A stretch of DNA of 25,108 nucleotides from PFJX01 sp038215555 (GTDB taxonomy: Bacteria; Pseudomonadota; Gammaproteobacteria; Burkholderiales; Thiobacillaceae). Shown piece by piece: positions 1 through 5,110 of the stretch; position 1 is the stretch's first letter, and every line of letters begins with the position of its first letter. The position numbers were made by a program, and so were the translations under genes. The stretch lies in assembly GCA_038215555.1 (NCBI GenBank), contig JBBQQT010000035.1, positions 1 to 25,108 of the forward strand. The letters run 5' to 3'. Below the pieces are notes generated by a model. That model did no database searches. It worked only from the letters and a program-made list of their open reading frames with translations, and was not told the DNA's origin.

Positions 1-317
1 GGCCGAAAGGCCGGGCGCGGATTGAAACACGCTATGGCAGTAGTGATCGCCGCCGTTTGCCATGCATCGCCCGGCCGAAAGGCCGGGCGCGGATTGAAAC
101 CATGATGAATGCGTCGGCATCCGGGGTGGACTGCTGCATCGCCCGGCCGAAAGGCCGGGCGCGGATTGAAACAACGCCACCGCAAGAAGCAGTCCCGGCA
201 ACCCGCCGGCATCGCCCGGCCGAAAGGCCGGGCGCAGATTGAAACCTGGAAGGCAAAACTACACTAGCCGATGCAAAACGGCATCGCCCGGCCGAAAGGC
301 CGGGCGTGTTGTGGTTG
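1..317 (+). CRISPR. CRISPR array, leader-distal end (partial)
   Basis: The array has five repeat copies: 1-28 (cut by the window edge), 64-100, 136-172, 209-245, and a degenerate one at 281-317. The full repeat is 37 nt and ends in ATTGAAAC. Its core is a 9-bp GC stem closed by a GAAA loop (CGCCCGGCC-GAAA-GGCCGGGCG). The four spacers lie at 29-63, 101-135, 173-208 and 246-280 and are 35, 35, 36 and 35 nt long with unrelated sequences. The copy at 209-245 has one G-to-A change at repeat position 28. The last copy keeps its first 26 nt (281-306) and then loses the ATTGAAAC end. An ATTGAAAC 3' end is the usual crRNA 5' handle of type I and III systems. That, together with a decayed repeat on the right, puts the leader off the left edge and transcription rightward. 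The subtype cannot be assigned without cas genes. Confidence 0.97.
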
Positions 318-323
318 CAATGC

Positions 324-1619
324 TCAATGCGTTGGTAATAAGACGCGCGCTGTGAGTCCGCCGGTGGGGCGGGGTATCAGCTCGATAGTGCCGCCGTGCA
401 GGATGGCTATTTGTTTGACGATCGATAACCCGAGTCCGCTGCCGGGGGCGTCCGAGCCGGGGACGCGGTAGAAGCGTTCGAATACGCGATTGCGCTCGGT
501 TTCCGGAATGCCAGGTCCGTTGTCGCTGATGCTGATGGCTGCCTGGTTGTTCTCGATGGCGAGTTCGACGTCGACACGTCCGCCGCTTGGGGTATAGCGC
601 AGGGCGTTGTCGATCAGGTTGCCAAGCAGCATGCGCAGACTGTCGCTTTGCCCGGTGATGCTGAGGTTGGCACATACGCCGACGCCCAAGTCGATGTGGT
701 AGACGTCAGCTTGGGTGGAAAAATCGGCGACGACCTGTTTGACCAGTTCATCGAGCGCTACTGTCATGAATGCATTTTGGCGTGCGGAGGGTTCCAGGCG
801 GGCCATGTGCAACAGTTGTTCGATCAGGTGTGCAGCTCGGTCTACGCCGCCGGCGAGTTGTGTCAGGGCGGCTTCGCGTTCGCTGTCGTTGGCGGCGCGG
901 TTGGCCAGTTGGGCTTGCAGTTTGATGGCTGTCAGCGGTGAACGTAATTCATGTGCTGCATCGGCGATGAATCGGCGCTGCGCGATCATGGCCTGATCCA
1001 GGCGCACAAGCAGTTCGTTGAGTGTTGCCACCAGGGGTGCGATTTCGTCCGGCATGCCTCGCAGGTTGAGTGCATGCAGAGACAGGGCGCCACGCTGGCC
1101 GATTTCGGTGCGCAGATGTTCCAGTGGTGCGAGTGCGCGCCCGACCGCGGCACGAATCAATAGGCCGAGTACGACGACCAGGACGAGCAGTGGCAGCAGC
1201 AACCAGGGGGCGATGGTGGCGAACTTGCGGGCGCGGTTGGCGGATGTTGTTGCGACCTGGATGGTCATGCCGCCTTCGAGCAAGGTGAAGATGCGCCATT
1301 CCGTGCCTTGCCATTCCAGTATGTGCAGGCCCGGCGCTTGCTTGGGCGGTGCGGCTTCGTCGATGGAGGAGAAGAACAGGCTGTTGTCTGCGGTCCATAT
1401 CTGGCTGACGAATTGACCACGGTCGTTGCGGACGTCTTCGTCGTTGTCATATTGCACGCCGTGACGCACAACGGAATAGGCGATCTGTTCCAGGCCGTAG
1501 TCGCGTATTTTGTTGAAGGCGTCCCAGGCCAGCAGGTAGGTGATGATGCTGACCAGCAGGCCGGTCAACAGCAGGGCGCTGATTTGCCAGAGCAGCAGGC
1601 GGCCGCGGATCGTGCTCAT
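324..1619 (-). CDS. Two-component sensor histidine kinase, QseC/TctE-like
   Basis: This is an inner-membrane sensor kinase of 431 aa. Transmembrane segments lie at about residues 8-31 and 136-156, enclosing a short periplasmic sensor region of about 105 residues. A HisKA domain follows with the H-box FIADAAHELRSPLTAIK and phosphoacceptor His223. The HATPase domain has an N-box (NLIDNALRYTP), DNGPGIP and GSGLGLSIV. I chose the ATG at 1619 because it overlaps the stop of the upstream regulator (ATGA) and gives a normal N-terminus; an upstream TTG at 1667 would only add residues overlapping the regulator gene. Length and layout match QseC/PmrB-like kinases. The stop codon lies 7 nt beyond the last CRISPR repeat remnant, so gene and array converge. 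The signal sensed cannot be read from the sequence. Confidence 0.93.
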   Translation of the reverse strand: MSTIRGRLLLWQISALLLTGLLVSIITYLLAWDAFNKIRDYGLEQIAYSVVRHGVQYDNDEDVRNDRGQFVSQIWTADNSLFFSSIDEAAPPKQAPGLHILEWQGTEWRIFTLLEGGMTIQVATTSANRARKFATIAPWLLLPLLVLVVVLGLLIRAAVGRALAPLEHLRTEIGQRGALSLHALNLRGMPDEIAPLVATLNELLVRLDQAMIAQRRFIADAAHELRSPLTAIKLQAQLANRAANDSEREAALTQLAGGVDRAAHLIEQLLHMARLEPSARQNAFMTVALDELVKQVVADFSTQADVYHIDLGVGVCANLSITGQSDSLRMLLGNLIDNALRYTPSGGRVDVELAIENNQAAISISDNGPGIPETERNRVFERFYRVPGSDAPGSGLGLSIVKQIAILHGGTIELIPRPTGGLTARVLLPTH

Positions 1620-2278
1620 GTGGGTTCGACGATCTTGTAGCCGACGCCGCGCACATTGCGTATCCATTCCACGCCCAGTTTTCGGCGCAGGTTGTGTAGA
1701 TGGACTTCTACCGCGTTGCTGGTGATTTCTTCCTGCCAGCCATAAAGACTGGCTTCGAGTTGATCTTTGGACATGACGACGCCGGGGCGTTGCAGCAGGG
1801 TTTGCAGCAGATTGAATTCGCGTGCCGAGAGCGTGATCAGTTTTTCTGCGAGGTGAACTTCACGTTTTAGCGGGTCTAGACGCAATGCGCCCAGTTGCAT
1901 TTCGGAGTTTGCGCGACCGCTTTGTCGTCGGGTGAGTGCATGCACCCGTGCGATGAGTTCATCGAGATCAAAGGGTTTTACCAAGTAGTCATCGGCGCCT
2001 AGATTGAGGCCGGCGATCCGATCGGCTATGGCATCCCGTGCGGTGACGATCAATACCGGCAGGTCGTTGCCCTTGCGGCGTATTCGCGTCAGCAGGCTCA
2101 ACCCATCCTGGCGTGGCAGGCCGATGTCCAGCAGCAGCATGGCATATTTGCTGTTTTGCAAGGCTTCTTCGGCAGATCTTCCGTCGCGTGTCCAATCAAC
2201 GGCGAAGCCGGCTTGGCGCAACCCTTGTTCCATGCTTGTCCCGATCATCGGGTCGTCTTCTGCGAGGAGGAGTTTCAT
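1616..2278 (-). CDS. OmpR-family response regulator, QseB/PmrA-like
   Basis: This 220-aa protein has a receiver domain (acidic pocket D8-D9, phosphoacceptor D51 in LLLDIGLP, T79, K101 in VKPF) followed by a winged-helix DNA-binding domain ending in NLRRKLG and RNVRGVGYKI. It is the cognate partner of the downstream kinase, with which it shares a 4-nt ATGA overlap. The overall sequence is closest to QseB/TctD-type regulators. Members of this group bind direct repeats of CTTAA-like hexamers spaced by 5 nt, and one such repeat is present at 2743-2759, so autoregulation or control of the neighbouring small secreted protein is plausible (inference). No clear Shine-Dalgarno sequence precedes the ATG. 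The roughly 120 bp between this gene and the terminator at 2401 must hold its promoter, but no convincing -35/-10 pair is visible. Confidence 0.93.
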   Translation of the reverse strand: MKLLLAEDDPMIGTSMEQGLRQAGFAVDWTRDGRSAEEALQNSKYAMLLLDIGLPRQDGLSLLTRIRRKGNDLPVLIVTARDAIADRIAGLNLGADDYLVKPFDLDELIARVHALTRRQSGRANSEMQLGALRLDPLKREVHLAEKLITLSAREFNLLQTLLQRPGVVMSKDQLEASLYGWQEEITSNAVEVHLHNLRRKLGVEWIRNVRGVGYKIVEPT

Positions 2279-2400
2279 GGTGTTGTTTGATTTGTCAGCT
2301 TCCGGGGAAATGCTGAAAAATTCGATTCTGTCGTGTTTTGAATGCGGGAATGACGATTTATTCGGCGTTTCTCCAAGGATAAACCGGGCGGCCTGAAGCG

Positions 2401-2431
2401 AAAAAAGCCGGGTGTCGTATCGACACCCGGC
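2401..2431 (-). terminator. Rho-independent terminator of the small secreted protein gene
   Basis: On the minus strand an 11-bp perfect stem (GCCGGGTGTCG / CGACACCCGGC, 2407-2431) with a 3-nt loop is followed by six T residues (2406-2401). It lies 20 nt after the stop codon of the small protein gene and isolates that gene from the response regulator gene downstream. Confidence 0.92.
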
Positions 2432-2450
2432 CCTTCGGAACGCTTGCTGT

Positions 2451-2672
2451 TTACTTGGCGTGAGCGGCGGGAGCTGCTTCGGCCTTTTTCTCTTCAGCTT
2501 TGGCGGTTTTTTTCTTTACAACTTTCTTTGCCGGCTTGGCTTCGGCTGCCGGTTTCGCTTCGGCGGCCGGGGCGGCTTTGGCTTCGGTGGCATGCGCGGC
2601 GTCGTTGGCTTGGGCGGCTCCAAAGGCGAACATGGAAGCGGCGGCAAGCAGGGCGATCAGAATTTTGTTCAT
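2451..2672 (-). CDS. Small secreted Ala/Lys/Glu-rich protein, unknown function
   Basis: This 73-aa protein begins with a clear Sec signal peptide (MNKILIALLAAASMFAFG, probable cleavage after AQA near residue 22). The mature part of about 50 residues is low complexity, made almost only of Ala, Lys, Glu and Pro, with AEAKPA repeats, a basic KKVVKKK patch and an AEEKKAEAAPAAHAK tail. No enzyme motif or cysteine is present. The ATG at 2672 is preferred over a TTG at 2684 because GGAG sits 6 nt upstream of the ATG. The gene has its own terminator and a PmrA/QseB-like box about 71 bp upstream. Small Ala/Lys-rich exported proteins next to envelope two-component systems are known, but I cannot name a family; a polycation/polyanion-binding or envelope-stress role is only a guess. 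Confidence 0.8.
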   Translation of the reverse strand: MNKILIALLAAASMFAFGAAQANDAAHATEAKAAPAAEAKPAAEAKPAKKVVKKKTAKAEEKKAEAAPAAHAK

Positions 2673-2742
2673 ACGTTTCTCCAAGGGTAGGTAACAGCCT
2701 TACGTGTATCGTTTGGCTGGAATTGATTCTTCCATACGCTGA

Positions 2743-2759
2743 CTTAACGATTACTTAAC
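2743..2759 (-). promoter_or_regulatory. Putative PmrA/QseB-type binding site
   Basis: The plus strand shows an exact direct repeat CTTAAC-GATTA-CTTAAC (hexamer, N5, hexamer), which matches the 11-bp-period layout of PmrA/QseB-family boxes. It lies 71-87 bp upstream of the small secreted protein gene. On the minus strand a TATGGA sequence follows 6 nt downstream and could serve as a -10 element, the geometry typical of promoters activated by this family. The regulator encoded at 1616-2278 is the obvious candidate. Confidence 0.6.
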
Positions 2760-2858
2760 CCGGTGCTTTTCAGGGTTTTGGTGTGTGCGACGACGATCTG
2801 TCCGAAGTGAAGTCGAGGAAGAAGCTGTTTGCAGGAGCAAGGCTTCGGTTCCTGGTCA

Positions 2859-2903
2859 CGGAAACGGAAACGGAGACAGAAAGCAGAAAGCAGAAAGCAG
2901 AAA
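2859..2903. repeat. Short tandem repeats, purine-rich
   Basis: Two adjacent microsatellites lie here: a 6-nt unit CGGAAA (about three copies, the last imperfect, 2859-2876) and a 7-nt unit CAGAAAG (three exact copies plus a partial one, 2877-2903). They are in the 380-bp non-coding gap between the divergent small secreted protein and response regulator genes. Copy number may vary between strains. Confidence 0.8.
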
Positions 2904-2909
2904 TGGAAA

Positions 2910-2930
2910 CCCCCCGGACAAGCCGGGGGG
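2910..2930. other. GC-rich hairpin in intergenic region
   Basis: An 8-bp perfect stem CCCCCCGG / CCGGGGGG encloses a 5-nt loop. On the minus strand it is followed by TTTCCATTTC, a poor T-tract, so it could be a weak terminator for antisense transcription but is not convincing as one. Apart from the box, tandem repeats and this hairpin, the gap 2673-3052 shows no gene. TAATAT at 3003-3008 is a possible -10 for the downstream regulator, but no matching -35 stands out. Confidence 0.5.
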
Positions 2931-3052
2931 CGGTGCCCGTCGCTGACGCAACAAGCGGGGGAGGTCGGTGATACGGCCGGACTCGGATCGAGTCGAGCGG
3001 GTTAATATCCTAGCTATTCCTTCTTACGCCACTCTTACAGGAAGTTTTTTCC

Positions 3053-3739
3053 GTGCGTGTGCTCATCGTCGAAGACGACCCGATTCTGCAAGACAGCCTG
3101 ACTCGCGCCATGCGAGCCGCTGGCTATGCGATTGATCTGGCGGGGGATGGCGAATTGGCGCTTGGTCTGTTGCGCGGTGGTGGCTTTGATCTGGTTATCC
3201 TTGATCTTGGCCTGCCCAAGGTCGATGGGCTGCAAGTGCTGCGTCAGGCGCGCGCCAATGGTTGTCGCACGCCGATGATCATTCTGACTGCGCGCGACGG
3301 TGTTGAAGATCGGGTCAAGGGCCTCGATCTCGGCGCTGATGATTATCTGACCAAACCGTTTTCCCTGGTCGAACTGGAAGCCCGTGCGCGCGCGCTGTTA
3401 CGGCGCGGCCTGGGGGGCTCTCCGATCATCACTTGCGGTTCGCTCAGCTACGACACGGTCGGCCGTCGCGCCAGCATGGGCGAGACCGCGATCGAGCTGT
3501 CGTTGCGCGAAATATCTGTGTTGGAGGCGCTGCTGGCGCGTCTGGGCAAAGTGGTCAGCAAGGATCAATTGATCGAAACCCTGTGCGGCTATGGCGAAGA
3601 AGTCAGCGCCAACGCGATCGAGGTCTATGTGCACCGTTTGCGCAAGAAACTGGAGCCCGCCGGGGTCACCATCCGCACCCTGCGCGGTCTGGGTTATTTG
3701 ATGGACAAGATCGTGGACAAGATCGTGGATAAAGTGTGA
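3053..3739 (+). CDS. OmpR-family response regulator, TctD-like, without adjacent kinase
   Basis: This 228-aa protein has a receiver domain (D8-D9, phosphoacceptor D51 in VILDLGLP, T79, K101 in TKPF) and a winged-helix output domain (VYVHRLRKKLEP, IRTLRGLGYLM). It starts with GTG, with AGGA 10 nt upstream. No histidine kinase follows; the next gene is moaE, whose ATG overlaps the TGA stop by one base (TGATG). The C-terminal tail MDKIVDKIVDKV extends past the usual end of the family and comes from a 12-nt tandem duplication (3704-3727). Phosphorylation by a remote kinase, possibly the one at 324-1619, is conceivable but not shown. Confidence 0.92.
   Translation: MRVLIVEDDPILQDSLTRAMRAAGYAIDLAGDGELALGLLRGGGFDLVILDLGLPKVDGLQVLRQARANGCRTPMIILTARDGVEDRVKGLDLGADDYLTKPFSLVELEARARALLRRGLGGSPIITCGSLSYDTVGRRASMGETAIELSLREISVLEALLARLGKVVSKDQLIETLCGYGEEVSANAIEVYVHRLRKKLEPAGVTIRTLRGLGYLMDKIVDKIVDKV
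3704..3736 (+). repeat. 12-nt in-frame tandem repeat at the 3' end of the regulator gene
   Basis: GACAAGATCGTG occurs twice in a row (3704-3715, 3716-3727) and is followed by a degenerate third copy GATAAAGTG just before the stop. It encodes DKIV-DKIV-DKV. Being in frame, it only lengthens the C-terminal tail, which lies outside the DNA-binding fold. Confidence 0.85.
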
Positions 3740-4194
3740 TGAAAATTTCCGTCCAGACCGAAGCTTTCGATCTTGCCGCCGAAGTGGCTGCGCTGTATCA
3801 GGCCAACCCGAAAGTCGGCGCCGTCGCGAGTTTTCTCGGCTTGGTGCGAGACATTAATGACGGCCAAGGCGTCAGCGCGATGACCCTGGAACACTATCCC
3901 GGCATGACTGAAAAAGCGCTCGCGCAAATCGTCGAAGATGCGCGTGCACGCTGGGAAGTTCTGGATGCCTGCGTCATCCACCGGGTCGGCCCATTGCATC
4001 CGACTGACCCCATCGTGCTGGTTGCGGTGGCGTCCAGTCACCGTGGCGATGCCTTCGCGGCCTGCGAGTTCATCATGGATTTTCTGAAAACCCGCGCGCC
4101 GTTCTGGAAGAAGGAAGCCACGCCGGAAGGCGAGAAGTGGGTCGATGCGCGGGAGTCGGATGACTTGGCTGCCGCTCGCTGGAAGATGAACTGA
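3739..4194 (+). CDS. moaE: Molybdopterin synthase catalytic (large) subunit MoaE
   Basis: MoaE transfers sulfur from MoaD thiocarboxylate to precursor Z (cPMP), forming molybdopterin in molybdenum cofactor biosynthesis in the cytoplasm. The 151-aa protein matches the usual length of about 150. Family signatures are LEHYPGMTEK (50-59), HRVGPLHPTDPIVLVAV (81-97), SSHRGDAF (99-106) and FLKTRAPFWKKE (115-126), which holds Lys117 and Lys124, equivalent to the active-site lysines of the family (119 and 126 in E. coli). The ATG at 3739 overlaps the preceding stop (TGATG), so translation is probably coupled; a GTG at 3736 is an alternative. No moaD is in the window. Confidence 0.96.
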   Translation: MKISVQTEAFDLAAEVAALYQANPKVGAVASFLGLVRDINDGQGVSAMTLEHYPGMTEKALAQIVEDARARWEVLDACVIHRVGPLHPTDPIVLVAVASSHRGDAFAACEFIMDFLKTRAPFWKKEATPEGEKWVDARESDDLAAARWKMN

Positions 4195-4201
4195 AACCGG
4201 C

Positions 4202-5110
4202 TTATTGCGGCGCCGCTTCGAAGCCGTCATGCCAGACGCAGACTCGGTTGCCGCCCTCCGATTTGGCGATCAGTTGGGCGCGTTCGACGCGTTCCAGAGT
4301 TTCGTCGATGAAGAAGATGGGTTCCAGGTTGACCAGTCCGAACGAGGCGGTGAACTGGATTTTTCGGGTATCGACTTCAAACGTATGCGCGGCCAGTTTT
4401 TCGCGCAGGCGATTGATCAGCGCCCCGGCCTGATCGAGGTCGATATTCGGCAGGCAGAGCAGGAATTCTTCGCCGCCAAGCCGGAACAACGTGTCGTAGC
4501 CGCGCAGGTGGTTGGCGAAGAAGCTGGCGACGCCTTTCAGCACTTCATCGCCGATCAATTGGCCGTGTGCGGCGTTGACCTGGGCGAAATCATCCAGATC
4601 GACAAAGCAGATCGCGCACGGTTGGCGGGTACGTTGCACACGTTCGATTTCTTCCGCCAGGCGCAGATGCACGGCCTGGCGGTTCCATAGTCCGGTCAGC
4701 TTGTCGACTGCGCCGAGGCGCTCGGTCAGTTCCTGTTCCTTGCGTCGCAGCAGTTGGCGGATGCGGGTGGCGACGGCGACCAGCGCGTCGTAATCGGCGC
4801 CGGCGATGGGCTGGTTGGCGGCTTGCGCCTGCAACAGGTGGCCGGCGATCTGGTGCATGGATTGATGCGCGGCAACCAGCGCGGCGTGGCGGGGTTCTTC
4901 ACCGGAGCGGGCACCCTCGACACCGTGCAACCAGTGTCCGAGCTGGCAGCGCAGATGCGAGTCATCGGCGAGATCATCCGGGCTGGCGCTGCCGCCGCAG
5001 ATCAACTGCCGGTTCAGGCGCGCCAGCCATTGCGCATGTTGGGCGATGGCGCGGTCAAGTTCATGCAGGCGGGCCAGGATGTCGGCGTGGGCGAGTTCGG
5101 ATGGGGTCAT
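4202..5110 (-). CDS. CZB-domain diguanylate cyclase, DgcZ-like
   Basis: This 302-aa soluble enzyme has an N-terminal chemoreceptor zinc-binding (CZB) domain and a C-terminal GGDEF domain. Candidate zinc ligands are H25, C55 (in RCQLGHW), H82 and H86. This is the same spacing as the ligands of E. coli DgcZ (H22, C52, H79, H83), shifted by three. The cyclase domain shows DKLTGLWNR (136-144), FVDLDDF (169-175), an intact GGEEF (212-216) and an RxxD inhibitory site (R203-D206). It should therefore make c-di-GMP from two GTP, be inhibited by zinc and by product. It is the last gene of a three-gene unit, sharing a 4-nt ATGA overlap with the GGDEF/EAL gene. No transmembrane segment is seen. It is confidently a cyclase; zinc control is inferred from ligand conservation. 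Confidence 0.93.
   Translation of the reverse strand: MTPSELAHADILARLHELDRAIAQHAQWLARLNRQLICGGSASPDDLADDSHLRCQLGHWLHGVEGARSGEEPRHAALVAAHQSMHQIAGHLLQAQAANQPIAGADYDALVAVATRIRQLLRRKEQELTERLGAVDKLTGLWNRQAVHLRLAEEIERVQRTRQPCAICFVDLDDFAQVNAAHGQLIGDEVLKGVASFFANHLRGYDTLFRLGGEEFLLCLPNIDLDQAGALINRLREKLAAHTFEVDTRKIQFTASFGLVNLEPIFFIDETLERVERAQLIAKSEGGNRVCVWHDGFEAAPQ

Noticed and set aside
32..256. Small open frames within the CRISPR array (both strands)
   Set aside because: They translate repeats and spacers; the periodic peptide comes from the repeat unit.
2910..2930. Hairpin considered as a terminator
   Set aside because: There is no proper T-tract on either strand, so it is listed only as a hairpin.
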